Shown here: piece after piece, positions 10,287-19,770 of the stretch
Layout of the letters: each line of letters opens with the position of its first letter
Numbering within the stretch: the stretch's first letter is position 1
Source: Bog-473 sp963843365
GTDB lineage: Bacteria > Actinomycetota > Acidimicrobiia > Acidimicrobiales > RAAP-2
Assembly (NCBI GenBank): GCA_963843365.1
Contig: CAWJKG010000001.1
Span: 294,506 to 358,505 of the forward strand
Length of the DNA: 64,000 nucleotides
Direction: 5' to 3'
The notes under the pieces: model-generated
Database searches by the model: none
The model's input: the letters and a program-made list of their open reading frames with translations, nothing else
Told to the model about the DNA's origin: nothing
Translations under genes and position numbers: made by a program

Positions 10287-11540
10287 CGATACCCCCTTTG
10301 CACGAGTACAGCACCTCGACCAGGCAGGCGCCCATCAGAGGGAGCGCCTGGTTCTCCAGGTGGTTGCGGACGAAGCCACAGGCCACGCGGGCCGTGGGGT
10401 CGGCGAACCCGATTTGGCCGCCGGCTCCCATGTGGCCGAACGCATCCTCGTTGGGTCCGTGCATCGGCGGCGCGCCGGGCACGAGGGGCGGCGGCTCGAG
10501 CGAGTAGCCGACAGCCCAGCGCGTCGGGCACCCCCATCACCGCGTCGCGGCCGCAGACCTGCTCCTGGCGGAAACGCTCCACCGACGCCCGCGAGACGAG
10601 GTCCTCCCCATCGGCCAGGGCCGTGTAGATGCGGGCCAGCGCCCGCGCCGTTGCCGTGGCGCCGATGGAACCGAACTCCGATGTCAGCAGGCGCGGGTGT
10701 GTTCATGAACTCGGCGAACCGAGGGCGACCACGCTCGTCGGCGAACAGGCTGCCGTGGGCGCCGGCGAGGACGGCCCGGCCGGACTTCGACTGCGGGTCG
10801 ATGTCTCGCAGAGCGCTCTGCGTGCCGGGCCTGACCGGGAACTCCATGACGGTCGCCACCGAGGGCAGCACGGACTCCGGCGTGCCGATGGAGCAGGGGA
10901 CCTCGAGCGGTCCTGCCACCTCGGACTGGAAGAACATCCCGAGGCTCCGCCCGCTGATGCGACGCACCACCTCGCCCACCAACCAGCCGAACGTCACGCC
11001 GTGGTAGCCGTGGCGGGTACCGGGCTCCCAGGCCGGCTCCCCGCCGGCGAGAGCAGCGGCGAGGGCCTCGGTGTCGCTCCATCCCCTCCCGTCCCATCCG
11101 AGCAATCGGTCTGCGTCGGGTATGCCGATGGCGCCTGACTGATGGCTGAGCAGCTGGCGGACCGTGGTGGACGCCTTGCCGGCTTGGGCGAACTCGGGCC
11201 AGTAGCGGGCGACGGGGGCATCGAGGTCGAGTTCGCCCCGGTCCTCGAGGATGTGCGCGCAGAGGGTCGTCATCCCTTTGGTCGAGGACATGATCACCGC
11301 CCGGGTGTCCTCCTCCCATGGCCGTCGATCCGGTCCGGCCACGCCCGCCCAGATGTCGACTACGCACTCCCCGTCGACGAACGCGCAGAACGCACCTCCG
11401 CCCTCGCCGAGGTCGGCCCGTCGCTCCCGATCGCCGACCGTCCGCGTCGCCCCGGCGGCGAGCACGTCGGCGACCTGTTCGTACCCGGGTGCGACGGATC
11501 CGTGCAGATCGTGCGTCAGGTGAGCAGCGCCGGTACTCAT
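10273..11540 (-). CDS. serine hydrolase / beta-lactamase family (family VIII esterase-like), frameshifted
   Basis: The start at 11540 overlaps the stop of the LLM gene. The catalytic SxxK is visible as SSTKGM (about residue 90). A Tyr motif region HGYHGVTFGWLVGEVV and a late GHMGAGGQIGFADP (KTG-equivalent region) are also present. The frame breaks near 10685 (after EFMNTPA) and near 10510. The C-terminal piece MHGPNEDAFGHMG to the stop at 10273 completes the fold at ~420 residues. Family members are mostly esterases, not resistance beta-lactamases; here a role in ester cleavage within the catabolic operon is an inference. It overlaps the ligase start by 14 bp. Confidence 0.83.
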
Positions 11541-12538
11541 AGCGCCCGCAGCTCCCGTTCGACGTCAGGCCACCACTCCTTGCGCCACCAGGAGACGTTG
11601 ATGCGGTCCACCAGTCCGCCGTAGCGGGCGGCCACCTCACCGGCCAGGGCGTCCGGAGGGCAGACGATGGTCAGCGTGTCGAGGACGTCGTCGTCGATGA
11701 GACGGGCCATCTCGTCCCACCGACCCTTCTTGGAGCATTCGTAGAGCTCCGTTTGGAGGTCGCCCCAGCCGTGGAGCTCAAGCACTGGCCGGTACGCGGG
11801 CGTCGACGCGTAGTAGCCGACCTGGTTACGCATGGCATTGCGGGCCTTCTCCAGGTGGGACGGGTCCTCCACCACCGAGATGAAGCCCGGGCACGTCACC
11901 TCGAACCCTGCCCGGTCGCGTCCGGCCTTTGCCAACCCCCGGTCAACCGCCGGCAGGATCACCTCACGCAGGTATCGGCCGGTGCAGATGCCATGCGCGA
12001 TGACCCCGTCCGCCACTTCGCCGGCGACCTCGTTCATGAGAGGGCCCACTGCGGCCAGGAAGACGCGAGGCGGCCCGTAGTCGTGGCGTTGTGGGGAGAA
12101 GACGGGCGTCATCAACGTGTGCGTGTAGAAGTCCCCCTGGAAGTCGAGCGGCGCGTCCTCGTTCCACGACGCCCAGATCGCACGCAACGCGAGCACGTAC
12201 TCCCGCATGCGGGCCGCCGGGTGTGACCACGGGGAGCTGAACCGCTTCTCGATGTGCCGGCGGACCTGCGAGCCCAATCCCAGCACGACGCGTCCGGCCG
12301 AATACTCCTGCAGCTGATTGGTCGTGTAGGCGAGGCTCATGGGATTGCGGGCGAAGGCCACAGCGATGCCGGTCCCCAACGACACTGATGTCGAGTGCTC
12401 GGCCGCCAGCGCCAGTGAGAGGAACGGATCGTTCGTCGTCTCGGCCGCCCAGACGCAGTCGAGCCCGGCCGCCTCCGCGGCCCCAACGCGGTCGGCCACC
12501 CGTGGCAACTCGGTTCCGAGTCCGCCGTCGATCTTCAC
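11537..12538 (-). CDS. LLM class F420-dependent oxidoreductase
   Basis: A 333-residue TIM-barrel flavin/F420 oxidoreductase of the luciferase-like superfamily. The N-terminus is KIDGGLGTELPRVADRVGAAEAAGLDCVWAAET. The mid region has TSVSLGTGIAVAFARNPMSLAYTTNQLQEYSAGRVVLGLGSQV, and PRVFLAAVGPLMNEVAGEVADGV follows; these are hallmark segments of the mycobacterial F420-dependent subgroup. It overlaps the CaiB/BaiF stop by 4 bp (ATGA) and the serine hydrolase start by 4 bp, so it sits in the middle of a tightly coupled operon. The product at 30319-31365 is a close relative. Substrate unknown. Confidence 0.92.
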   Translation of the reverse strand: MKIDGGLGTELPRVADRVGAAEAAGLDCVWAAETTNDPFLSLALAAEHSTSVSLGTGIAVAFARNPMSLAYTTNQLQEYSAGRVVLGLGSQVRRHIEKRFSSPWSHPAARMREYVLALRAIWASWNEDAPLDFQGDFYTHTLMTPVFSPQRHDYGPPRVFLAAVGPLMNEVAGEVADGVIAHGICTGRYLREVILPAVDRGLAKAGRDRAGFEVTCPGFISVVEDPSHLEKARNAMRNQVGYYASTPAYRPVLELHGWGDLQTELYECSKKGRWDEMARLIDDDVLDTLTIVCPPDALAGEVAARYGGLVDRINVSWWRKEWWPDVERELRAL

Positions 12539-14772
12539 GACGCCACCGACGACGCCGTCTTCACCCGTCGCCGTACCGGCGCCGGCGTCGGGGCCGGTCC
12601 CTTCACCGCCGGCGCGTCCACCGAGAGCGACAAGGGCAGTCCGACCTGTACGAAACGTCCCGCAGCGGGGTGGCGGTACCGCCGAAGCAGCTCACGGGAG
12701 ACGACCTGGGGGTCGTCGGGCACCGCCGACGGATGCACGGACCGGGCGGCGGGGACGCCCCCCAGGCTCAACGAGGACAACACCTCCTCGACGGTACGAA
12801 GGCCCACGGCGTCGGCGACCTCGTCGACGAGGGCCGACGCCGACGGCGACCCGTCGACCGACAACGCCCGCAGTAGTCCCGACCGATGGGCATCCGTCAC
12901 GCAGCACACGGTCACCCATCCGTCCTTGGCCCGGTAGAGGCGTTGCCACGCCGTCGCGCCCAGGAGGTCGGCCCCGACCTGGTCCGGCACGGCACCGCTC
13001 GCTGCCAGTGCCGCCACGTCCTCGGACTGGAAGAGCGTCGCCGTCAGGGCCAGGGAAGCGTCGACGCCGGTCACCGCAACGCCGAGCGTCCGTGCCAGCA
13101 GCGCCAGCACGATCCCAGCTCCCAGCACCAGCCCCGTCCCGTAGTCGTTGGCCGTGAAGTTCACCGGCACCGGCCGCGCCCCGCCTCCTTGGGTCATCTC
13201 CATGCCGGTCGCCGCCTGGACGACGTAGTCGAACGACGGGCGGCGGGCCAACGGCCCTGCCACTCCAAAACCCTTGGCGCGCGCGTAAATGAGGTCGGGA
13301 TTGACGGCCCGCAGCGCGGCCCCGTCGAGGCCGAGACGCTCCCAGGCGCCGGCCATGGCGTTTTCGACGACGACGTCGGACGCCCGCACGAGATCGAGCA
13401 GCCGAGCCCGGTCGGCCGGGCTCTTGAGGTCGAGGACGACGCCCCGTTTCGACCGGTTCCCGTCGACGTAGATGTTGGGCAGCACCGGCATCAGCTGGAA
13501 CCCGCCCTCGCCGCCGGGCGGCTCGACCTTCACGACGTCGGCGCCGAGCTCGGCGAGCAGGCGCGCCGCCAGCGGACCAGCCCAGAAGGAGGAGAGGTCG
13601 ACGATGCGGTGCCCACCGAGCGCGCCCTGCTCCCCGCCGTGCCGGCGGCCGGGCCGATACGCGCCGGGACGGGCGGTGAGGCGCACAGGCGGCCCGACCA
13701 GGGGGACGCGGCCGAGGACGGGGTCGTCGTGCTCGACGACCAGCGCGTCGACGCTTGCTTGCTCGTGGGCCAGCCACTCGGCGAGCGAGTTGCACTTGGC
13801 CACCGCGGCCGGTTGGGCCTGCAGTGCCGCCTCCCAGTCGTCGGCGCTGCGGGAACCGAAGGCCGCCATTACCTGTTGCAACATGTCGCGGTTCCAGTCG
13901 CGGTCCGAGAGCCGCGACAGGCCCTCGGGCGTCGAGTAGTCGAGGCCGCCGTCCTCGATCCCGAGCAGGCGGCACAACTCGCGCCACCGCTCCGTGCCGC
14001 TCAGGTTGACCATGACCGCGCGCCCGTCAGCCGTGTCGAAGACGCGCAGGATCGGCGACTTGGTGTGGCGCACGATGCGGGGCCGGTGGCCCTCGCGGTG
14101 GAAGATGGGAGCGGCGTTGAGGAAGAGGAGCCCATCGAGGAGCGAGGTGTCGACGTGCTGGCCGTAGCCCGTCGAGGCGCGTTTGATCAGAGCGGCGCCG
14201 GCGCCGAGGACGGCCAGCAGCGCCGCGGCGACGCTGGCCACGGGGAAGGGGAGCCATATCGGGTCGTCCCCCGTGAAGAGCCCCTGCTGCGCCCCGGCCC
14301 GGGCGTGCACGAGCGGCTCCCACCCGGGGTCGTCGCGTGACGGGCCCGTTGCGCCCCAGGCGCTGATGGAGCACGTCACGAGGCGCGGCCGGTTCTGGCG
14401 GAGCGTGGCCGGTGCCAGCCCGAGACGCTCGAGCGCGCCCGAACGCAGGTTCTCGACCAGCAGGTCGGCCTCGTTGATGAGGTCGTGGAGGGCGGATCGG
14501 CCATCGGGGGCACGGAGGTCGAGCTCGATCGTCTCCTTGCCCCGGTTCCAGGCCGCGTATCGGGCGGGGTCGGCACGCAGCGGATCGCCGCCCGGCCGCT
14601 CGACCTTGACGACATCGGCGCCGAGGTCTGCGAAGATCGTCGCAGCCAGGGGTGCGGCGACGTACTGCCCGACTTCGACGACCCGCAGACCACTGAGCAC
14701 CGGCGCCCGGTCGCCGGGGGGGAGCGGCGACGGCGGATGCTCAGTGGCCACGAGTCGTTCCTGCCCCGGCAC
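12535..14772 (-). CDS. tandem-domain CaiB/BaiF CoA-transferase (class III)
   Basis: A 745-residue protein with two class III CoA-transferase halves. Half one (about 10-370) starts LSGLRVVEVGQYVAAPLAATIFADLGADVVKVERPGGDP. Half two (about 385-730) starts GHRIVDLSSFWAGPLAARLLAELGADVVKVEPPGG. Each carries the conserved N-terminal motif and a DLK/DLR nucleotide-binding strand. Standard CaiB-type enzymes are ~400 residues and form interlinked dimers; this one carries both chains in one. Starts: GTG 14772 or, leaving a shorter overlap with the upstream dehydrogenase, GTG 14751. It presumably moves CoA between a donor and the pathway acid. Confidence 0.9.
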   Translation of the reverse strand: MPGQERLVATEHPPSPLPPGDRAPVLSGLRVVEVGQYVAAPLAATIFADLGADVVKVERPGGDPLRADPARYAAWNRGKETIELDLRAPDGRSALHDLINEADLLVENLRSGALERLGLAPATLRQNRPRLVTCSISAWGATGPSRDDPGWEPLVHARAGAQQGLFTGDDPIWLPFPVASVAAALLAVLGAGAALIKRASTGYGQHVDTSLLDGLLFLNAAPIFHREGHRPRIVRHTKSPILRVFDTADGRAVMVNLSGTERWRELCRLLGIEDGGLDYSTPEGLSRLSDRDWNRDMLQQVMAAFGSRSADDWEAALQAQPAAVAKCNSLAEWLAHEQASVDALVVEHDDPVLGRVPLVGPPVRLTARPGAYRPGRRHGGEQGALGGHRIVDLSSFWAGPLAARLLAELGADVVKVEPPGGEGGFQLMPVLPNIYVDGNRSKRGVVLDLKSPADRARLLDLVRASDVVVENAMAGAWERLGLDGAALRAVNPDLIYARAKGFGVAGPLARRPSFDYVVQAATGMEMTQGGGARPVPVNFTANDYGTGLVLGAGIVLALLARTLGVAVTGVDASLALTATLFQSEDVAALAASGAVPDQVGADLLGATAWQRLYRAKDGWVTVCCVTDAHRSGLLRALSVDGSPSASALVDEVADAVGLRTVEEVLSSLSLGGVPAARSVHPSAVPDDPQVVSRELLRRYRHPAAGRFVQVGLPLSLSVDAPAVKGPAPTPAPVRRRVKTASSVAS

Positions 14773-16021
14773 GGGGCGAGCGCCCGCCCGAGTCGTCTGG
14801 GTCGGCCGGGCCGATCAGGTCGCCGGGCATGAGGTCGCCCTCTTCGTCTCGGGGCAGCCCGAGGACGCGCTCGGCGATGACGTTGCGCACGATCTGGTTG
14901 GTCCCACCTCCGATGGAGGCGGACTGCGAGCTGAGGAGCTGATCGGCCCAGCGCCCGCCGTCGGGGTCGTCGGGTGTCCAGGCCGTGGCATGCATGCCGA
15001 CCGTCTCGACCGCGACGAGCGCAGAAGCTTGGACGAGCTCGGCCATGGCCAGTTTGAGGACCGAGGCGGCTGCGCCGTCGCCACCTCTCGCCTTGACCTG
15101 CAGGTAGGCGGTGAGATGCCGGAGGACCATCTGGCGGATGCGCAGCTGCACGAGGCGGTCGCGCAGGACGGGACGCTCGGCCAGGTTGCGCCGTTTGGCC
15201 TCCTCCGCCAGGGCGGTGAAGCCGCCCTTGCCCCCGCCCCCGCCGCCCATGTTGCCGAGGGCCTGGCGCTCGAACGCGAGCATGGAGCGGGCGACGCGCC
15301 AGCCGTCGTTGACGGTCCCGACGACGTTGGCGACCGGCACCCGCACGCCGTCGAGGAAGACCTCGTTGAAGTGGGACTCGCCCGTGATCTGGCGGAGCGG
15401 GCGCACGGTCACGCCCGGGACGTGCATGTCGACGATGAGCATCGTGATGCCTTCGCGCTTCGGGCGTGTCGGATCGGTGCGGACAAGGCAAGCGGCGTAG
15501 TCGCTGTGCTGCGCGCCGGACGTCCACACCTTCTGGCCGTCGAGGACGAACTCGTCGCCGTCGCGCCGGGCTCGGGTCTGCACGCTCGAGAGGTCCGATC
15601 CCGCACCCGGCTCGCTGAAGAGCTCGCACCAGACGTGGTCGCCCCGCAGCATGGGCGGGATGAAGGTCCGCTTCTGCTCCTCGCTGGCGTGCACGAGGAG
15701 TGTCGGACCGCACATGCCGAGACCGATTTCGAGCGAGCGGGGCGGGATCTTGAATGCCTTCGATTCCCGGTCGTAAATGCGCTGGTAGCGACCCGGCAAC
15801 CCGCGCCCGCCGTACGCGGCCGGCCAGGTGATGCCCGCCAGGCCGGCGTCGGCCAGCTGCCGCTGGAAGGTGACAGAACGGGACAATCCCGACCCGCCGA
15901 ACGAGACGGCGCCGCTGGGTTCATCACCTTTGGGGGGGAGTGTGGCCCGTAGGAAGTCCAGGACCTCCTGCCGGAAGGCCTCCTCGGTGGGGAGCTCGTC
16001 GACGGTGGTGGAGTCCATCAT
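14741..16021 (-). CDS. acyl-CoA dehydrogenase
   Basis: About 426 residues. The open frame continues upstream, but ATG 16021 overlaps the TetR stop (ATGA) and gives the natural start MMDSTTVDELP. The FAD/substrate-binding segment WCELFSEPGAGSDLSS is followed by KVWTSGAQHSDYAACLVRTD. C-terminal features are YLQVKARGG and SIGGGTNQIVRNVIAERVLGLP, where the GTNQI segment is typical of the family. It catalyses FAD-dependent alpha,beta-dehydrogenation of an acyl-CoA. Its operon partners (CoA-transferase, ligase, phosphotransferase) suggest degradation of a branched or alicyclic acid, which is an inference. Confidence 0.93.
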   Translation of the reverse strand: MMDSTTVDELPTEEAFRQEVLDFLRATLPPKGDEPSGAVSFGGSGLSRSVTFQRQLADAGLAGITWPAAYGGRGLPGRYQRIYDRESKAFKIPPRSLEIGLGMCGPTLLVHASEEQKRTFIPPMLRGDHVWCELFSEPGAGSDLSSVQTRARRDGDEFVLDGQKVWTSGAQHSDYAACLVRTDPTRPKREGITMLIVDMHVPGVTVRPLRQITGESHFNEVFLDGVRVPVANVVGTVNDGWRVARSMLAFERQALGNMGGGGGGKGGFTALAEEAKRRNLAERPVLRDRLVQLRIRQMVLRHLTAYLQVKARGGDGAAASVLKLAMAELVQASALVAVETVGMHATAWTPDDPDGGRWADQLLSSQSASIGGGTNQIVRNVIAERVLGLPRDEEGDLMPGDLIGPADPDDSGGRSPRAGAGTTRGH

Positions 16022-16728
16022 GCGCTCGCCGATCTTGTGGAGGTCGCCGACGAGGTTGTCGCCGCGATCGCATCGGGCCGGGGCACACCCACCGCCAGTA
16101 ATCCTCCGAAGACCATGTCCTTCATGACGCGGGCCAACAGCTCGGGATCGGACCGATCGAGGGTGGTGATGGAGCGCAGCATCCCGTCGAGCATCGTCAC
16201 GGCCGCCCGGGCCTCGTCCTCGCTCAGGCCGGGTCGCACCTCGCACAGCAGGTGTACCCACTCCGCCATGCGCACCCGCTCGATCCGGGCCACCCGCCGC
16301 CGTGCATCGTCATCGAGCGAGCGGTACTCCTTGGCGAACACGTCGCGCAGATTGCCGTTGCGCAGCTGCAGGACGATGGCGGCGTCGATCAACCGCTCGA
16401 GAGTCACGAGCGGAGGCAGGTCGTCGTTGAGCACATCGTCGACCGTTCCCCTCCAGATGACGGCTGCCTCCTCGATGAGCACGGAAAGGAGCTCACCCTT
16501 GCTGCTGAAGTAGCGGTAGATGGCGGGTCCGCTCACCCCGGCGGCTGCGCCGATGTCGCCGAGGCTGGTCTCGCGAAAGCCGCGCTCACGGAACAGGTCC
16601 GTTGCGGCCGCCATGATCGCTTCGCGTGTCCGCTCGCCTTTGGTCCTGGCTGTTGTTCGGGCCGTGCCCTGACGCGCTGTGTCGGCGGTCTCCCCCTGCG
16701 GGCTCATATGGGCATGAATGTTAGCCAT
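16018..16728 (-). CDS. TetR/AcrR family transcriptional regulator
   Basis: 236 residues. The N-terminal helix-turn-helix is clear (REAIMAAATDLFRERGF, ETSLGDIGAAAGVSGPAIYRYFSSKGELL, about residues 35-85). The C-terminal ligand domain is all helical, with a KEYRSLDDDARRRV segment. It is the first gene of the minus-strand catabolic operon and overlaps the acyl-CoA dehydrogenase start. It is divergent from the LLM operon starting at 16830. It is therefore likely to repress itself and one or both operons until an acyl-CoA-type ligand binds. The 100-bp divergent spacer is AT-rich and contains GTTAAC. Confidence 0.92.
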   Translation of the reverse strand: MANIHAHMSPQGETADTARQGTARTTARTKGERTREAIMAAATDLFRERGFRETSLGDIGAAAGVSGPAIYRYFSSKGELLSVLIEEAAVIWRGTVDDVLNDDLPPLVTLERLIDAAIVLQLRNGNLRDVFAKEYRSLDDDARRRVARIERVRMAEWVHLLCEVRPGLSEDEARAAVTMLDGMLRSITTLDRSDPELLARVMKDMVFGGLLAVGVPRPDAIAATTSSATSTRSASA

Positions 16729-16829
16729 CGCTCACAAATCTGGCTGAAGGACGTTGACTCATGCCTTGGGACACGCCTAAAGTTTAATCAGCGTTAACAA
16801 AAGAGCACGAGGGGACGAGGAGGGCGAGC
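16729..16829. promoter_or_regulatory. divergent promoter region between tetR and LLM operon
   Basis: This 101-bp spacer separates the divergent TetR gene and LLM oxidoreductase gene and is clearly richer in A+T than its surroundings. It contains an imperfect dyad GTTTAATCAGCGTTAAC (about 16780-16797) close to the LLM start. It is the natural place for the TetR operator. No second copy of the box is visible, so the operator assignment is only a candidate. Confidence 0.4.
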
Positions 16830-17960
16830 GTGGAGTTCGGCTTGTTCATGGAGCTGTCGGTGCCGCGTCCGTGGACGCCAGACTCGGAGCGTCAGGTCTA
16901 CGAGAACACGCTGGAGCAGGTGCGCCTCGCCGACGAGCTCGGCTTCGACTACATCTGGGCTGTCGAGCATCACTTTCTTGAGGAGTACTCCCACTGTTCG
17001 GGCCCCGACATCTTCCTGTCGGCGGCGGCGACCATGACCAAGCGCATCAGGGTGGGGCACGGCGTGGTGGCGTGTGTGCCGCAGTACCAGAGTCCGATCC
17101 GGGTGGCGGAGCGGGCGGCGGTCCTCGACATCATCTCGGGCGGACGGTTGGAGTTGGGGACCGGCCGCTCCGCGACGTGGCCGGAGCTGAGCGGGTTCGG
17201 GGCCAACCCCGACGACACCAAGAAGACCTGGGACGAGTTCGTCCGGGTGATTCCCAAGATGTGGATGCAGGAGCGCTTCGCCTGGGACGGGCGCATGTTC
17301 TCCATGCCCGAGCGGGCGATACTGCCCAAACCGCTGCAGAAGCCGCACCCGCCCATGTGGGTGGCGGTCACGTCACCGGGGACGGAACTCGACGCGGCCG
17401 ACCGGGGCCTGGGCTGTCTCGGATTGTCCCCGGGAGGTTTCGCCGATTCGGAAAAGAAGGTGTTGAACTACCGGCGGCATATCGAGTCGTGCGATCCGGT
17501 GGGCGCCTTCGTCAACGACAAGGTCCTCACCGTCAATTTCCTGTCGTGTTGCGAGGACGGTGACCTGGGGCGGCGCAACGGGCTCAAGGTCGCCTCCATG
17601 TTCTCCTACATGGCGGCGCAGCTGCTGTCCGCCAAGGAGGTGCTGCCGACCCACTCGTACCCCTCCGAAGGGCTGCTGCCAGCCCTGCGGCGCGAGTCGG
17701 GGTCACCCGGCGACGCGGCGAAGTCCTTCAAGGGCGTGACGATGGGGACGCCCGACGACGTGGCCGACGCCATCGCGGCGTGGGAGAACGTCGGCTTCGA
17801 CGGCATCAACTTCATCCATCAGTTCATGGAGGTCGTGCCCCAGCAGTACGTGCTCGACTCCATGCGGCTCTTTGCGGAAGAGGTCATGCCCCGCTTCAAG
17901 AAGAAGGACGGGGCGTCCCGACGGCCGGTCGCCGTGGCGGCCGGGGCGGGGGTGGCCTGA
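16830..17960 (+). CDS. LLM class flavin-dependent oxidoreductase
   Basis: 376 residues from GTG 16830, preceded by GACGAGGAGGG. Luciferase-like TIM-barrel signatures are EFGLFMELSVPRPW at the N-terminus, WAVEHHFLEEYSHCSGPDIFL, VGHGVVACVPQYQSPIRVAERAAVLD, and ISGGRLELGTGRS. The WAVEHHF motif groups it with bacterial alkanal monooxygenase-like proteins rather than the F420 subgroup at 11537 and 30319. It heads a four-gene plus-strand operon (next start overlaps: TGATG). Likely a flavin-dependent monooxygenase in the same catabolic programme as the facing operon. Confidence 0.9.
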   Translation: MEFGLFMELSVPRPWTPDSERQVYENTLEQVRLADELGFDYIWAVEHHFLEEYSHCSGPDIFLSAAATMTKRIRVGHGVVACVPQYQSPIRVAERAAVLDIISGGRLELGTGRSATWPELSGFGANPDDTKKTWDEFVRVIPKMWMQERFAWDGRMFSMPERAILPKPLQKPHPPMWVAVTSPGTELDAADRGLGCLGLSPGGFADSEKKVLNYRRHIESCDPVGAFVNDKVLTVNFLSCCEDGDLGRRNGLKVASMFSYMAAQLLSAKEVLPTHSYPSEGLLPALRRESGSPGDAAKSFKGVTMGTPDDVADAIAAWENVGFDGINFIHQFMEVVPQQYVLDSMRLFAEEVMPRFKKKDGASRRPVAVAAGAGVA

Positions 17961-18733
17961 TGCCGCTCGCGGGCTCGCTGGATATCCGTCCGCTGGTGGA
18001 CGGCTCGCCCCAGGTCGTGCTCGACGACGAGCGCCTGCTGCGGGTGGAGGACGTCGACATTCTGCAGGTCTTGTACGAGGTCCGGGTAGCGGACCGGGAG
18101 TCGTTGGTGCCGCCCGCTCTGAACCCGACCATCCCGCCGGTGGTGAGTTTCCTGGTCTACCGGGCCGCTTCGAGTTCGTTCGGACCGTTTGCGCTGGCCC
18201 AAGTGCGGCTGACCGCCCGCTCGGGAGTGCGTCCCCGGGCGTACCTGGTGTCGGCGCGGTGCGACAACCCTGAACTCTCGGCTGCCTTGGCCAGGTCGTG
18301 GGGCTTCCGGGTTTCGCCCGGCGAAATCAGGCTGCGGCGCTACCACGACCGGGTCGACTGCGTGGTCACTGAGCCGGCGGAGCGAGGACGAGGTCAGACG
18401 ATCCTCGACGTCTCGCTGGTCGATCCGGTGCCCGTGACGGGTCACGACGTGCAGTACCCGCCCGGGATGCACTTGGCCCAGGTCGAGCGCGACCGGGTCT
18501 GGGTGCCGCGGATCGTGCAGGTGGACTCGGAGTACGAATTCAAGCGGGCTGACCGAGGTCGGCCTTCTCTGACCTCATTTGACCCGGCTGCCTGGGGCGA
18601 TCCGCGTCTCGTGACGGACATCGCAGTCTCGGCCAGTTTCGCCACCTGCGACATGACGATCGCCAACGTGCGCTACATCTGCAATCCGGACATCCCGGCG
18701 TCCGAAGGGACCGAGAAGGTGTCGGACCGGTGA
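17960..18733 (+). CDS. acetoacetate decarboxylase-like family protein
   Basis: 257 residues from ATG 17960, whose A is the last base of the upstream stop. The sequence has an acetoacetate-decarboxylase-like pattern: VPPALNPTIPPVVSFLVYR early, GPFALAQVRLTARSGVRPRAYLVSARCDN in the middle, then a strand-rich C-terminus. I do not see the catalytic lysine context of true acetoacetate decarboxylase. It may be a non-decarboxylating member of the superfamily acting on lipid or steroid ring-cleavage products. Assignment to the fold is moderate; no reaction is claimed. Confidence 0.55.
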   Translation: MPLAGSLDIRPLVDGSPQVVLDDERLLRVEDVDILQVLYEVRVADRESLVPPALNPTIPPVVSFLVYRAASSSFGPFALAQVRLTARSGVRPRAYLVSARCDNPELSAALARSWGFRVSPGEIRLRRYHDRVDCVVTEPAERGRGQTILDVSLVDPVPVTGHDVQYPPGMHLAQVERDRVWVPRIVQVDSEYEFKRADRGRPSLTSFDPAAWGDPRLVTDIAVSASFATCDMTIANVRYICNPDIPASEGTEKVSDR

Positions 18734-18789
18734 TCGATCCGACGCCGGCTGCAGCCGCGTTCCGCCTGCATTTCGTATCCTGAGTCCCG

Positions 18790-19770
18790 GTGCCCACCGA
18801 CCCGACTGTCGCTGACGAAGGGTTGCACCCCGCGAGCGACGATCCGGACTGGCAGGAAAGCGCCTACCTGGCCTGGCGCGACCCGGTGAGCGGACTCGGG
18901 GGCAATCATCGGATCGGCAATGAGCCCAATCGGCGCACTGCCAACCTGTGGTGCGGGGTCTACCACCGGGACGGGACCCGCTTCCGGTGCAACGGCGAGG
19001 GTCTGGCCCAAGAGTTGCTCGACGCCGGTCACGGCGTCTTCGGCGTCACCGCCGGTCCGCAGAGGATCTTCCACGACGGGACGCACCTGCGCTTCGTCCT
19101 GGACGGTGAGGAATGTCGCGCCGACCTCGCGATCACCGACGAGGGCGAGCGCGCGTATGCCAACGCCCAGACCTTCTCGGGTCCGTCGGGAGCGACCGGC
19201 ACAATCTTCTCCAACAACTTTCACGTTGCCTGCCGGGTGACGGGCACGGTGGAACTCGACGGGCGCTCGATGCGAGTCGTGGACGCCCGGGCGTGGCGTG
19301 ACCACTCCTGGGGTGTCCGTCGATGGGATAGCTTCGTCTCGAGCCGGAGTTTCGGCGGGTCACACGGCGAGGGCGACACGGCACTGCAATTCCGATTCGC
19401 ATCCATGGTGGGCGCGAACGGGAGCTTCTTCCGGGTGGGTGCCCTGAGCCGAAGTGGCGAGAAGGTGCCCGTGGCCGACGCCGCCATGCTGGTGCACGTC
19501 GACGACGACTCGCTGTCCTGCCCCTCTGCGGAAGTCCGCTACCAACTCGAGGATGGGGGGACCACGGCCATCCGCATCGACACGATCGGCGGGATGATCG
19601 GTGTGACGGCGCAGCGCTACGGGTGGGAGTCGGTTGGCGACGTGACAGTTGACGGTGAGCCGGGAGGGTGGGGCTTCCTTGAGACGACGCTCAATGCCCG
19701 CAACGGGTCGAGCCCGCCAGGCTTTGTGCTCCATGAGGCCATGACCAACGGCGTGGTGCGGCCGGCGTGA
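18790..19770 (+). CDS. CrtC/AttH-like lipocalin-fold protein (DUF7064/7065-like), second copy
   Basis: 326 residues from GTG 18790. Features shared with the protein at 6273-7166 are a WQESAYLAWRDP N-terminus, an ARAWRDHSWGVRRWD motif near residue 170 (compare DRSWGPRP), and many Trp/Gly-rich strands. The best fit is the hydroxyneurosporene-synthase/AttH lipocalin-like fold. No catalytic function can be read directly. It overlaps the phosphotransferase gene by 4 bp (GTGA). The same gene pairing occurs at 6.3-8.7 kb. Confidence 0.72.
   Translation: MPTDPTVADEGLHPASDDPDWQESAYLAWRDPVSGLGGNHRIGNEPNRRTANLWCGVYHRDGTRFRCNGEGLAQELLDAGHGVFGVTAGPQRIFHDGTHLRFVLDGEECRADLAITDEGERAYANAQTFSGPSGATGTIFSNNFHVACRVTGTVELDGRSMRVVDARAWRDHSWGVRRWDSFVSSRSFGGSHGEGDTALQFRFASMVGANGSFFRVGALSRSGEKVPVADAAMLVHVDDDSLSCPSAEVRYQLEDGGTTAIRIDTIGGMIGVTAQRYGWESVGDVTVDGEPGGWGFLETTLNARNGSSPPGFVLHEAMTNGVVRPA

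Noticed and set aside
10273..11540. Resistance beta-lactamase
   Set aside because: The SxxK serine hydrolase has the family VIII esterase pattern and lies within a catabolic operon; no lactamase-specific motif is evident.
12886..14340. 484-codon plus-strand frame opposite the CaiB/BaiF gene
   Set aside because: It is antisense to an intact, motif-rich CoA-transferase gene and shows only His/Arg/Gly-rich shadow composition.
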